Positions 1 through 10,864 of a DNA stretch of 64,000 nt are shown here, in pieces; within the stretch, counting starts at the first letter, position 1; each line of letters begins with the position of its first letter. The notes under the pieces are model-generated. The model saw nothing but the letters and a program-made list of their open reading frames with translations, did not search any database and was not told where the DNA came from. Source of the DNA: Sycobia sp. Sy_11 (lineage: Eukaryota > Arthropoda > Insecta > Hymenoptera > Epichrysomallidae). Location of the stretch: positions 1,194,501 to 1,258,500 of the forward strand of contig JACCIC010000122.1 in NCBI GenBank assembly GCA_018907035.1. The letters are read 5' to 3'. The position numbers and the translations under genes are program-made.

Positions 1-620
1 TGGCAAATTAAATATGACAATATTAGAACGATAATAGGATTATTATTAATATATTTTTCTAAAATTATTATTATTTATCGGTGTCTAGATACGAAATTAG
101 TCGAACGGTGGCGTAATCTCCTGATCGACTAATTGTTCGTGTTTGAAAAGGCGAGTTTTCCGCCCAAAAATTAGTTTTCTTGGCAATGCGGCCAAAAGAA
201 GCTCTCTAGAGATGCCCTAATTTCAGAGCTCTAGTAATCCTGCACTTCCGAAAATTCTGAATAGTAGAGTCACAATCCTGATTGTACAGCGCTTTGTTAA
301 AGACCAGAAGGCTCTACTATCACGACGGAGTTCTAGGGAAGCTTGGTCCTGGTTGCGTGGCTCTCCATGAAAGATCAGCGGATTCACTAATATTTCCTCT
401 CTGATTTCCTGGTGAGACTTGATTCTGGTTGCGCAGTGCTCCGTTAAACAATAACGGCCTCACAAAATTCTTTTTTGAACCCTAGTAAGACTTGATCTTG
501 GTTGCGTGGCGCAACCAAGACCAAAGTACTTACTTAAAGACCAGCGACCTTATTCCTCAAGATACTTGCTTGCGTGTGCGCCTCTCCGTCAAAGACCAGC
601 AGGCTTCGTTGGTTTCAATA
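1..620 (+). other. Stem-loop-rich leader/LTR remnant of a Ty3-type retrotransposon
   Basis: This stretch is non-coding. From about 345 on it holds several copies of a loose 60-75 bp unit starting CTGGTTGC or CTTGGTTGCG and ending near AAAGACCAGC. Two copies fold well by eye. At 349-378 CTGGT pairs with ATCAG around an inner TGG/CCA. At 496-520 there is an 11-bp perfect stem closed by a TGG loop. The same unit occurs in better condition just upstream of gag at 39947-40119 and decayed near 46450-46540, so this is probably the leader or LTR end of a related Ty3 element whose coding part is missing. Family assignment is inference; the repeats are seen directly. Confidence 0.5.
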
Positions 621-737
621 CACCTTCCAGCCCCCTTTAATAAGATACTGATACGTGGGTCATTTGACAATTACCTAGCCTCACCGCCAGATAGTGCTGC
701 TATCGCTACAAAAATACACTAGTTACAGTTTATTTAT

Positions 738-1262
738 TAGAGCGTGTGAAAGCAAAGATGGGTGCCGCGTTTGCTGGCTGCAGACAACAAGCGCATCCAT
801 GTGAGCAGATCAGAGCAGTGTTTGGAGCGCTTTAATCGCAATCTAAAAATCTTTTTGAGTCGTTATGTGATAGTTGACGAAACATCGATTCACTACTACA
901 CTCCAGAAACCAAGGAGCAGTCAAAACTGTGGACCTTACCTGGTGATCCTGCACCGAAGAAGTCGAAGACGGTCCCCTTGGCCGGAAAGATGATGTTCAT
1001 TGGTTTCTGGGATCCTCAAGGTATGATTTTTATTGACTATCTGCAGAAGGATAAAAACGGTCAGAGGACAGTACTACGCTGAAGTATTGAGCCAATCTCA
1101 CGCAGTGTTAAAAGAAAAACGGCGCCATTTGTCTAAATAGAAAGTGCTTTTCCACCACGATAATACAGCGGCTGAAACTTCTACACTCGGCACGGCGAAA
1201 TTTGTCGAATTATGCTACAATCTGCTGCTCCATCCACCATATTCTTCAGATTTCACTATATT
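738..1262 (+). pseudogene. mariner transposase fragment
   Basis: Middle part of a mariner-type DDD transposase in plus orientation, with one internal frame change near 1082. Signatures in order are VDETSIHYYTPETKEQSK around the first catalytic Asp (family VDETWIHHYTPETK), the PAPKKSKTV loop, FIGFWDPQGMIFIDYLQK, then in the shifted frame a KVLFHHDN block carrying the second Asp and HPPYSSDF leading to the third. A stop sits just before KVLFHHDN. The helix-turn-helix N-terminus and the extreme C-terminus are absent and no terminal repeats were found. It resembles the lineage domesticated in SETMAR more than the Mos1-like copies elsewhere in this window. Non-functional. Confidence 0.9.
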
Positions 1263-2330
1263 GAATAATAAATTTTATTTTTTGTAAAATTTTAATGTTT
1301 TCATTTGTAGGCTAGGTAATGTAACAGTGTATGTTCGATTATCCGTTAATTAGTGTCTTCGGCTCAACACGACACCAGGTTCTTTTCAAGGACTCCCCGA
1401 CATACCTGCTCTATTTTCGTATCCGCTGTACGACCACTACTCCGGCTCCACACGCCTCGGCCTCTTGGTCGCTCAGCACGCCAACAAGTTGCTATCTAGC
1501 AGACCCTTCCAATAAATAAAACAAATATATTTCTCGCTCTCGCTCAACATGCCAGAGCAAGACAATATATTTGACTTTTTATTTATTTAATCATTTAGTT
1601 TAAAATATACTGCTTACTCTCGCTCAACACGCCAAAGCAGGATAGTATATTAAATCTTTATTAAATGTATTTGGATAAGATTTTTTAAATTACTCCTATT
1701 ATCAGAAAGTATTTGGTTTTACATTTAGGATAGAAAATTTATTTAAAAAAATTTTACAAAACACAAGAAAGAAAATAAACTCAAATTTCTATTTACAAGA
1801 AAATAATCAAACAAATATATACAGCCTTCGGCACGGAGTACGCCACGCTACTACTTATTTGTCCGGCTGCCGTTGTTTTAATCTATAATAAAAATACAAA
1901 AAGGAAGAAAACAATCATAAGACTTAAAGTCGAAATAGAATTTATGTTTTTCTTTCATTTACTTTGGTCCTCGCTCGGACCTTACATTTAATTTATTATT
2001 ACAAAATCGCGCGCACCGAGTGTGCCTGAGGCTTGTCGCCCGCTATCGTGCCGACGACAGATCCCCTTTGGAAAGCCGCTTTCAAGGTTTTCGGCACACT
2101 GAAAACTACAGCCAGAGTGCTGCTTATTTAAGTTTGAGATGAGCGGTTTCCCACTCCGAGACCGTTCCTCTCTCATCTCACCGCGCCACGCCGCACCATC
2201 AAGCTTCGGTGCTCCTTTCTTACCCCGCCGCGCTGCGCCTATAAGCGCGTGGTCTATCTTAGCCGCCGAGCTCGTGTCGGTTCGTAGGGAGAGAGAGCGA
2301 GCAGGCGTTCGAGCGCCTTTGCGCTATCAG
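1263..2330. other. Unassigned non-coding stretch, possibly old LTR
   Basis: No coding homology seen. It holds three copies of a short motif, GCTCAACAYGCC (near 1362, 1538 and 1621), two of them followed by an AT-rich tail containing ATATATTT-like sequence, and one hairpin GGTCC-TCGCTC-GGACC at 1965-1980. Near 2238 CCTATAAGCG is followed by a GC-rich stretch that could be a core promoter of a worn LTR. No TG/CA ends or target duplication could be defined. Confidence 0.3.
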
Positions 2331-2332
<2 letters not shown>

Positions 2333-2366
<34 letters not shown>

Positions 2367-2381
2367 CTCTCTCTCTCTCTA
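2333..2381 (+). repeat. (CT)n microsatellite
   Basis: A nearly pure CT run with one TTTTT interruption. It creates spurious Ser/Leu- and Arg/Glu-rich reading frames on the two strands, which are not genes. Confidence 0.95.
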
Positions 2382-3190
2382 TGCACCAAGTTTTTCGCGC
2401 TGGATTAGATTTAATTTTATTTAATAGAAATTTTGCGTGAGGATTCTTGCTCGTTGCAGTACTTATCAAATGACCTATATAGTGAGCGAAACTAAATTTC
2501 AATAAGAATTTAAAATAAGGAGCGCATGGAATATAGTTTAACTTAAGAAAGTATAATATAAGTTTATAGTAAGTATTTGTCTTGTTTTTAGTAGAATATA
2601 TATTTTTTGTTACTTATTCATATAAATAAAACTAAGTATCGTGATTTTTTCCCGACTTTTAGAAAACTCCCTTTACTTTCAAACTGATCCTGGCGCTAAC
2701 GCGGAAAAGGGAAACGTTAAAACACGTACAGATAATTTTATTCTGAACGTGTTACACCCCACTTTCAGACGTTACGTATCCAACGGCTTACGTAAATCTG
2801 CACTATATCCAATACACAGCACCACTCGAAAATAAAGCTAGAGAAAAAAATAACGGCAAGGAAAAGAGAAATAACATACGTATATCAATATTTTATACCT
2901 AATACCAAGAACAAGAACAAAAGAAAATAACGACTGAGAACAAAACCTTTTCTCGTCTATTGGTTATATGCTACATATTTAAGAGAGAAAGAAAACTCCA
3001 AGGTCTGTGATGTGTAGTCATTCTTAAGAAACTAAGGTGTCTTGCTCAATATCTTATAGGCGTGACGATTGGGACATATATTCTCTTTCGTGACACCAAA
3101 ACTACAGAAGAAGCACGGGTAGTATCAGTTGTATTGTCCGATGCGATCACGAAATACACGTAATACGACCGGAAGTCCTGTACCCGGGCT
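2382..3190. other. Unassigned AT-rich stretch
   Basis: No recognisable gene or repeat unit. The 3050-3190 part, with GTGACACC and CCCGGGC segments, lies directly 3' of the minus-strand Ty3 remnant and may be its 3' end, but no LTR partner was found. Confidence 0.25.
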
Positions 3191-3220
3191 GATATTGCTA
3201 TTTTTTTGTTCGTAGGTATC

Positions 3221-3899
3221 TTAGACTATCCCGATCGAAGGCCTCGAAAATCCAGTGCCGAGAGGGGTGAAGGGCGACCCTGGTCCTTGGCGTGAACTCG
3301 CAGCTCCTGCTGCGAGGTCCCTCCTTTCACTTCGGTTTGGATGTACCTTCTCCTGACTCGAAGCTCCATTTTCGGGAGGGATGATCTCAGCCCATAGAGC
3401 TTGAAAAGAAGGAGGAGAGTTCACTCCGCTTTCGTCACTGTTAGTCACTGTGGAACGCCTAAATCTATTGTAGTCCCCTCGTTCGACTCTTGAAATCTTC
3501 ACATTCTCCGAACCTAGTTCTTCAATAGTGTCAGGGGAGGGGTCTGGAATGATCCAACTCGGTGGGATGTCGCGGGTGGTTCGATAGCCCCGACGGGCAA
3601 CGGTCAAAGCTGATCCTACATAACACCCTCAATTTGGTGAAAAAAACTTCGTCCATAAGCCTTGGCATCTGCAATGAAAAAGAAATAAGGCGAAATACAT
3701 TAATGGGAAGGTATTCTCTCCGTCCTTGAGAGAACACCATGTCTCCAACTGACGACGATTTAACCGCCGTCTTATTCTTACGTCGATGACTTCGCGAGCT
3801 ACCAGGGATAGATGCTAACGAATCACCAGTAAGACATGGTATATCCTGTGCAGAAGAGCTCGCACTCGAGACTGCGCCCACTAGTAAAGCCTTACGCAT
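3221..3899 (-). pseudogene. Unidentified reading frames downstream of a Ty3 integrase remnant
   Basis: Two overlapping minus-strand open frames (3899 to 3531 and 3607 to 3221) form a Ser/Pro/Arg-rich stretch with no motif I recognise. On the minus strand they follow the integrase C-terminus at once, so they are probably the last part of the same element (a pol tail or third frame). A possible splice acceptor, TTTCATTGCAG, lies near 3670. Function unknown; frame breaks suggest decay. Confidence 0.4.
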
Positions 3900-3914
3900 G
3901 ATAGACGGGACCTA

Positions 3915-4790
3915 CGACGCCCTGTCATTGTTCAACGGCAGTTCAGTGATGACTTCATCACCTTGGTCTTCATCACTCGGACATGTTGTGATTGCCAAAT
4001 GATCGTCTTCCTTGAGCTGGACGTATAGCTTGAGATGTTCAGTATGATTTAGTTGCCCAATCCACTCGTCAAAACCTTTCAGCTTGTATATATTAGTCCT
4101 TTTTTCTAGTATAACGAAGGGACCTACGTACTTTGGGTCTTACTTTGCTATAACCCCTAGAGCTGAGGAGTATAAGACACGATTTTTTCTCCATACGAGG
4201 TCACTTACTTGATATGGACAGGTACGTCGTCTAGCATTATATTATTTAGTATAACGACGCTGTTGCTCTTGTAAACTTGTGTTTTCGTGGTCTCTAGGAG
4301 TCTCTCTAATATTTCTAATTTCGCTAACCCGGAATTAGCTCGTAGGTTAACGTTGGCTCTGGCTTAGAACTCCTGACAGAGTAAGCTCTCTAGTAAAATT
4401 TAGTAAAGTCGGAGAGTATTCAGTAGAAATGTGTGAAGTATATAGTAGTAAAATTTAACTCGAGGAGCTTTTCATCCTACGTATTATGGAACCCTTCGAC
4501 GAACAACACAATATGGGTTTTCAACATCCTGTTGATCCACTCCACTGGATTAGCGTGCGGATGGTATGGCGGTGTGAGGGTATGGAGTATACCTTCTTCC
4601 ACCGAATAATCATTATTAATACAGTTTAGGAATTCTGTATCATTATCTGACAGGTAAAGACAACTGCTGTGCCGAGTTCGAGTTCAATCCCCTTCTTAAA
4701 TTCTTTCAGCATCGTCCTGGCGTTGACTTTATAAATGGGGATCTATTAAATCCATAGCGTAAATAAATCTTGAAACACAAGGATATACTA
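3915..4790 (-). pseudogene. Ty3/gypsy integrase remnant
   Basis: Reading the minus strand from 4790 downwards, decayed frames give LSDNDTEF (second catalytic Asp block, usually SDNGTEF), then LHTLTPPYHPHANPVEWINR (integrase core with the Glu region, usually NPVERANR), then LVWRKNRVLYSS and DPKYVGPFVILEKR-NIYKLKGFD, the typical C-terminal GPF-I/YKL barrel. At least three frame changes and stops separate these blocks. Ty3/gypsy integrases insert element cDNA into chromosomes; this copy is dead. It faces opposite to the 38-47 kb element and belongs to another copy. Confidence 0.8.
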
Positions 4791-4799
4791 AAGTACATG

Positions 4800-5330
4800 G
4801 CGACTCTTTCTTCACGAATTCTAGAATTTTACAAAAATTCCATGAAATTTCATGATTCTGAGAACTTTTTTTAAAAATATTTCTATCATTTATAAGTTTA
4901 TTTTTAATTTCGAATTTAAGTTTTAAATAATTATTTCCAACATTTAAACAAATTTTTTTTAATTATTTCAATCATATTTAAAAATTTTTCAGTCATTCTA
5001 GTATCAATAATTTTTAATTAATTTTGTTTTCCTATTTGAAATTAAAAAATGTGAATTGTTTTAAAGAATTGTTAAAATTTTAGAGTAATAATTAAATTTA
5101 ATAATTTAAAATTATTATTTAAAAACAATAAAAATTTATTACTTATAAACATCAGGATGAATAATTTTTTTTTAATAAAATTGGAAATGCAATTAAATTT
5201 TTTTATAAATTAATTTTTTTATTAATAAAAATTTTCTTTCACATATTTATTAAATTACATTTTAAAATACTACTGTTTTTAACCGTGTGCGCAAAATTAA
5301 CACGTTACGGATCACACACATTGGTAATTG
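4800..5330. other. Very AT-rich stretch without recognisable genes
   Basis: Long A/T runs with no conserved frame, no tandem period and no clear terminal repeat. Confidence 0.5.
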
Positions 5331-5339
5331 CCTTCTACA

Positions 5340-5710
5340 GTGATTTTCACATAGCACATATTGTCTTTCACTCTGTAGCGACTGCAAGCATGAACAATGT
5401 AAGTTCTCGACGTGAGCTATATTTCTGAAATTAGAAAAAAAATTATGAAAAAGTATGAAAAAGTAAGTATGAATAAAAGAGAAAAAGTATGAAGAGTATG
5501 AAAGCTACTTACACATACGGTAAAAAATTTTATATCCATTCCTTCTTCTCTCAACCTTTTACATACAATTTCTTTATTCCGGCACAACAAATTTCCAATA
5601 TCCTTTGCAGTCTACGATAAGAGATGTTGCCGCATTGCCATTTCTTTCCATGGTAATTCCGTTTCAGTCACCGATTGGATAGTTTTTCACTCCATGCTAA
5701 TTGATTCCAT
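5340..5710 (-). other. Possible exon pair of an unidentified gene
   Basis: On the minus strand a frame of about 55 codons (roughly 5695 to 5523) contains LPWKEMAMRQHLL and REEGMDIKFFTV and ends exactly at TATGT|GTAAGTAG, a strong splice donor. About 90 bp further on, TCTAATTTCAG is a good acceptor, after which the frame continues as KYSSRRELTLFMLAVATE and stops. Phases match. Against a live gene, a stop precedes the first block with no obvious acceptor between, and I recognise no family. It could be a gene remnant or part of a transposon. Confidence 0.35.
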
Positions 5711-5719
5711 CGAGAGGGT

Positions 5720-6640
5720 GGCTTAAAGAGATACGACATAGATAATATACCTGTTTTTACACTTTCGATAAAAAAATTTGCCCGTTATTTTCCTTAAATA
5801 CCTGCATGTGGCAGCAGAACACTTTATCTTCCGGACATTGTAGAATATTTTTTCTAAACATGACTTCATATTGCTTTACTCTAGCCTTTTTGAATTTTTA
5901 TATGTACATATTTTTTATACGCAGAAATGATGATCAGGAATATAAGTTCTGTGCTTATACGCACATTGTTATAAGAGGTCTTTCCACTTCTTCAAATGAT
6001 TACTCTCTCACAGTAGGCTAATAGAAAAAAAATTTAGTCATTTACGATTGGATGTAGGAGAAAAATAGCATTCATATGTTTAGAGGGGGAGGCCGTATCG
6101 GTAGATATTCAGTTAGTCCTAAAGCGCTACACGCCGACTCCCTCTCGTTTATGATTGGACGTTCAACGAGAAAGATGTTGGATGGCTCTAGTCAAATAAT
6201 GCATACCTTCTTCTCATTCTAACACAGCATGTAACGATTTCTATAGCAGGCTCTATACTCTTCTTCCACTTCTGTTTTGCCTCAATTTCTGTACCACAGT
6301 CGAATAAGTTCAGTTTTATCTTTCTTATGGTTTCCTTTAACTATATCAGTATATTGTATTGTATCAGTCTTTTTTTTATTTCTTTTATCAGTTATGAAAG
6401 AAGCAATATTGTTGAAGTCTGAATATATTTTATTAGTTTAGGTAAAAAAGTAAAGATGGCTTCACTTTCATCTGTGGAATTTCAAGTGAAAATACTTCGT
6501 GATGTTTACGACCATGTCAGCGAATCGAACTCATGAACTATTTGCCAACGCATGAACACGCCATGATGGAACTGAGGGAATTTAGGAAAAAATTATTGTT
6601 CAACTTGCCTCATTCATCTTTCCTGTTTACTAGTAGGATT
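5720..6640. other. Unassigned stretch
   Basis: Contains a 71-codon plus-strand open frame at 5806-6021 with no recognisable similarity and a short plus-strand stretch near 6456 (MASLSSVEFQVKI) that soon hits stops. The latter may be the broken 5' end of whatever the 6655-6891 frame belongs to. Confidence 0.3.
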
Positions 6641-6654
6641 TCGGTACTATCGAG

Positions 6655-6891
6655 ATGACTATTGAGAGTGCCACGGCAGTCGGTAATAGTCTAAATTTGA
6701 TAGACGCAGCTAAAGTTGAATGGAGAGATATTCAATTAGCTTTTAAAAATCGAATGAGGAGTGGTGTTGTTAATTTAAAAGATGTGGACATTCTATGTTT
6801 CTTGGAAGGCGCGCAGAAGATCTTTGAGCATAAAGTTCAAGCTTGTCTACAAGAATATAGTGAAATAAAAGTAGATTCTGATTTTATGTAA
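6655..6891 (+). pseudogene. Unidentified open frame, possibly N-terminal part of the Polinton polymerase ORF
   Basis: A 78-codon frame, acidic and helical, containing VVNLKDVDILCFLEGAQKIF and EYSEIKVDSDF. This pattern (hydrophobic helices, then an IKV strand) looks like the region before the exonuclease domain in arthropod protein-primed polymerase ORFs. It lies about 700 bp upstream of the recognisable polymerase B. The link rests on position and a weak family resemblance and could be wrong. Its 5' side is broken by stops. Confidence 0.35.
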
Positions 6892-7565
6892 ATAAAAGTA
6901 TTCTGATATTATGTGAGTTTTCCATGAACAAATATGAAGAAAATTTGAAAAATTAAATAATATTTCAGTAAAGCTTTTTATGCTTCAGTAAAGCGATTAT
7001 GAAGATTGAAATATTAAGTATAACCTTGTCATATTTCATTAAACAAGAAGGAGAAACATGAAAATCTATATAGAAAAGTATAAAAAAATAATAGTCCTGA
7101 TGATAATTGAAGTGAGCCTAAATTTAGTTATGTTTCGATAAGAAGTGTTTCCAGACTCGTAGATTCACAAGTGACTCATAGAACTCATAAAAATTAGACC
7201 ATTATGAAAGTTTGCAAAATTTTCATAATGAGAAAAGGCTACAAAATCCTGAAAATTTCATGACTGTTGAATAAATTTGCTAAATTCATCGAATAAATTT
7301 AAAAATTCGAAGATTATACCAAAAGCGAAATAATTTTTGTAAGTTTATGAACTTCACAAAGCCTACGCTATAGGCTTCTATCTATATAATATAGATTTCA
7401 TAATAAATTATCCGCATATAAATCATTTAGATGGAACAGTAGAGACGAACAGTAACCAGCGCAATGGTTTGTTCACGAACTGAAATGAATTGGTGAACGG
7501 GTTCATCATATCTCTAAAAATCCAAAATAAAACTTACAGATATTGAAATATTAACTTTGCAATGG
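6892..7565. other. Unassigned stretch upstream of the polymerase remnant
   Basis: AT-rich with no conserved frame. Presumed to include worn sequence of the Polinton, but nothing specific supports this. Confidence 0.3.
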
Positions 7566-7569
7566 TCGA

Positions 7570-8343
7570 CCATTTGCCATATGTGTGGCAAACCATTTCG
7601 AAATGAATAATTGATAGTATGAGATCATTACTATCTAAGGAAGATATGTTATTTTTAGATTAGATTATATTAAAAAAAATAAAATTTTACTGATCTTTAA
7701 GAATTAATTTTTTCTCTTTAGGTTCAGAAGTGCTGCTCGTAATTCATGTAATTTGAACATAAAGACTCAAAATGAATTCCCGTAATTTTCCATAATTATA
7801 TATGGAAAAATACAGGAAAAGTATATTTCATTCACCAAGTATATGGACGACTTTGATGAAAGATTTAAATTCATAGATTCTTACCAATTTTTGCTAGCAT
7901 CCTTAAAGAAAACGTGTTCTAGCGACATAATGTACCAATAACAATAAGGCAATTTCAATTAGCCTGGTTGAAATTCTATGTCGAACTGAAAAGTGAAAGC
8001 AGGTAAAGAACGAGTTTGAGAAATTCTTTTATAAACTGTTATTTAATGCTGTTAATGGGAAATACATAGAGCGGGAGCGACTTCGCGTTGATCTACATTT
8101 CTACCTTTCGCGCTGATGTATATTTCTACTGAATTATCGTTATCTTTTTTGAATTTTCAATGAGAATTTAGTTGTCATTCAGCTGAAAAAACCAAATGTG
8201 ACCTTCCAAAAGCCTATATACGTTTGTATAAGTATTCTTCATTTAACAAATACATGAGTTTATGATTTTCACTACTTTTATATATAACAATAAATGAGCG
8301 AGAAATGTAAGCTCTTATATATTGACACGTATAGCTTGATATA
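7570..8343 (+). pseudogene. Polinton/Maverick protein-primed DNA polymerase B, part 1
   Basis: Decayed family-B polymerase on the plus strand. In order: zinc-like ICHMCGKPFRNE (7577-7612), VRDH, then CNLNIKTQNEFPVIFHN (exonuclease region, family HNxCNL-PVxFHN), DDFDERFKFIDSYQFLLASL (second exonuclease block), LAWLKFYVEL, NEFEKFFYKLLFNAVNGKYI (7997-8056, the motif-B region), and KCKLLYIDT-SLIY (motif C, normally YTDTDSLIY; the second Asp is now a stop). About 350 residues between the exonuclease and motif B are missing. A strong acceptor-like TTTTTTCTCTTTAG precedes 7722. Polintons are large virus-like DNA transposons that self-replicate with this enzyme. A mariner interrupts it at 8344 and it resumes at 9226. 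Confidence 0.85.
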
Positions 8344-9225
8344 TTAGGTTGTCAAATATCTCCCTACCGCCTTTTTGTCTTATGAATTTCGCGGCTACGT
8401 ACAAAGCGCTGAAGAGCTCGTATCTGGCAATATATGATACATATATATACAGTCTATATACATCATTTCAAAGGTCTTGACATAACTTACAAAACGACGC
8501 TATGCATGATTAGTTTGGATATTGCGTTCAAAAGTTATAGACGTGTAAACATGAAGTTCACTAACGCCGAAATTCGCGCTATTTTAAAGTTTTCCTTCGT
8601 CAAAGGCAAATCCGCTAGAGAAACGTTCCGTGAGATTAATGGTGTTTTGGGGGATGATACGCTATCACTTCCAATCGTAGAGGAATGGTTTCGGCGAGCC
8701 AGCCGGTGGAAGAGCTGTGACCACGAATACCGATCAAATCATGATATTTATCGAGTTAGACCGGCATGTGGCATCTTGTGAAATCGCCCAGGAGATGCGA
8801 GTTAGTCACCAAACCATGTTAAACCATCTGCATCAGCACAACGATCCAGCAGAAGGCTGGATACAGAAAAAGGCTTGATGTTTGGGTGCCGCATGATTTG
8901 ACGCAAAAAAACCTTCTGGACCGAATCAACGCCTGTGATGTGCTGCTGAAACGAAACAAACTCGACCCATTTTTGAAGCGGATGGTAACTGGCGACGAAA
9001 AATGGATCACATACGACAATATCAAGCGAAAACGGTCGTGGCCCAAAGCCGGTGGACCGTCCCAAACTGTGGCCAAGCTGGATTAACGGCCAGGAAGGTT
9101 TTGCTGTGTGTTTGGTGGGATTGTAAGGGAATCATCCACTATGATATTTACCATCTACTGTGAACCACTGGACCGCTTGAAGCAGGCAATTCACGAGAAG
9201 CGTCCACAATTGGCCAACAGGAAGT
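8344..9225 (+). mobile_element. mariner element, 3'-truncated, inserted in the Polinton polymerase
   Basis: Starts TTAGGTTGTCAAATATC after a TA. A conserved leader leads to ATG at 8551 and a transposase beginning MKFTNAEIRAILKF. Further blocks are TVEEWFRR-type helix-turn-helix residues, ASCEIAQEMRVSHQT, DVWVPHDLTQKNLLDRI (the WVPHEL-type linker), VTGDEKWITYDN (first catalytic Asp) and a CVWWD-like strand. Frame breaks occur near 8700, 8860 and 9090. The C-terminal Asp blocks and 3' terminal repeat are lost: near 9226 the sequence returns to polymerase B. A related copy with the same leader lies at 34085-34440. Confidence 0.85.
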
Positions 9226-9515
9226 GTGTAGTGTTAATAGAATTTATTGGTTTACGGAGTGAAATGTACATTATTTTCGTTGATAGAAGAGCGATAGTAG
9301 AAAAAGCTAAAGAAATAAAATCGAGCGTTATAAAGCAATGACATTTGAATATTATCAACAATAGTCTGAACAACCTCGTGATTATGTAGCAAGAGCAGTG
9401 CAAGATACACTCAAAATTACAGATAGTGCCCATAGAAAAAGAGAAAAAATTACCATTGGATGATAAAAGTCCATTTGATGATAAAAGATTCGATGATAAG
9501 TATTATAAAATCCTA
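9226..9515 (+). pseudogene. Polinton DNA polymerase B, C-terminal part
   Basis: Resumes after the mariner with IEFIGLRSEMYIIFVDRRAI and EKAKEIKSSVIK (family T-EF-GLR-KMY ... KGVK), followed in a shifted frame by LPLDDKSPFDDKRFDDKY, which matches the usual polymerase tail (ALSPYDDKRY). Joined across the mariner it accounts for the C-terminal third of the polymerase. Several frame changes; not functional. Confidence 0.8.
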
Positions 9516-9980
9516 GAAAAGCAAATCTTGCAAGCTGTAAGTCAGGTAGAGAGGAAAATAAAGGGAAAAATAAATTAGCAAATGGAGGAGGCAAAATATA
9601 TTGAGAGAGGATACAATGAGACCAATGGACGAGGACCTGAAATGGCCGTGGATACTAAAGAGAATAAAGCCACGAATACTTAATTACATAAATAAATATT
9701 ATAATCAGAATCCAATGAATTTCTCATTTGCGTTAAAACTGATGTTCCTATAACAATCCATTTATTTCACGTATAATATATAATTTATTCAGGAAATTTC
9801 TTTTTTTTATATCCAACTATTATGCTCACTATTGAATCCTAACGATTTAAAATATACGTAGTTACCTCTATTTTTTAGTACAGTACTTTTTCTACCTGAC
9901 CTAGAAGTGGTTGTAGTTACTCAAAAAAATACCACTGTATTAGAAAGTACACAATCTATAAAGCATATAACTGAGATTTA
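9516..9980. other. Unassigned stretch inside the Polinton remnant
   Basis: AT-rich, no recognised frame. It separates the convergent polymerase and protease remnants. Confidence 0.4.
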
Positions 9981-9984
9981 AAGA

Positions 9985-10440
9985 TTAAATAAAGTGGTAG
10001 TTTATTTCGTTCAGATTGAAATATTTCATGAGATCTATGGGAGCTTTCATCATCGGAGAGATCACCAAAACTATCAAAGTATATTTCATCAGAACCTTTC
10101 TTTCTATATCGCACCCAATGAGGATCTTCATTTGCTCAATATTTAAGATTAACGATAGGATATTATACAATGAAATATTTGGAGGCAGATTGTTTCTCAT
10201 GAAAACGCCTCTAAAATATAAACTTTTTAATATACACGCATATTTTTTCGTAATCTTTCTGCAAAATTTTTACATCATTTACTGTTTTTGCAATTCCACC
10301 AGCACGATCTGCAGAGCTAGAGCTCTAGTTGCACTTGGTGCAGCAAATAGTGATATAAGAAAAGGAAGATCTGCGCCAATTAGAATCGAAAGGGGAAAAA
10401 CACGTAGAATTATAACATTTTCTTTATTACTATTGTTCTA
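9985..10440 (-). pseudogene. Polinton minor virion protein/adenain-like protease remnant
   Basis: Reading the minus strand from 10440: a small hydrophobic stretch (LPFLISLFAA), then AGGIAKTVNDVKILQKDYEK, the hallmark of the short Polinton virion protein that precedes the protease. Next come YFRGVFMRNNLPP (family FRGVFMRD-LP) and PHWVRYRKKGSDEIYFDSFG, the His-containing block and FDSFG strand of the adenovirus-type cysteine protease. The Asn/Cys-containing C-terminal part (usually CGH-CL) was not found. At least three frame changes. The protease would mature capsid proteins in an intact element. Confidence 0.7.
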
Positions 10441-10486
10441 AACAGTTTGATGAGTATCTTTTAATGCAAGTAAGTTTTACTGCAGT

Positions 10487-10777
10487 TTATTGAATTTGAA
10501 CTGCAATCCGGTCTTCTGATTTCATAGAATTTGTAACAGTAAGCGTAGTTGATTTCTCAGCAAGAGTAGAATCCTTGACTTCAACATTCTGCCAGGCTTT
10601 TTCAGCAAGTTTCACATTTTTATAACTGTTCCTGAAACCAATAAAACATGCATTTATGTTTTTATCTATCAATATCATATTTGATTTTCTCATGAGAACA
10701 CAGATTTCACTAAGCCAACTATAAAAATCTCGATAACGAACTTTGATTTTGGAATCGGAAAAACGACAAAGCGACAT
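10487..10777 (-). pseudogene. Unidentified 96-codon frame in the Polinton remnant
   Basis: Open from ATG at 10777 to a stop at 10487. Basic, containing RYRDFYSWLSEICVLMRKSN and FRNSYKNVKLAEKAWQNVEV, with no Cys pairs and one weak hydrophobic stretch. It lies on the minus strand just upstream of the virion protein/protease remnant, so it may be another structural gene of the Polinton. I do not recognise it. Confidence 0.35.
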
Positions 10778-10864
10778 GGAGTTATTATCAGATAGTATAC
10801 GAGCAGTGCACTATAATCCATTGAACTGTGGAAAAAGAAATAGTTTATTAGGTTAAATCACATA

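Noticed and set aside
2139..2502. Overlapping open frames rich in Ser/Leu and Arg/Glu
   Set aside because: They are translations of a (CT)n tract and share no family similarity.
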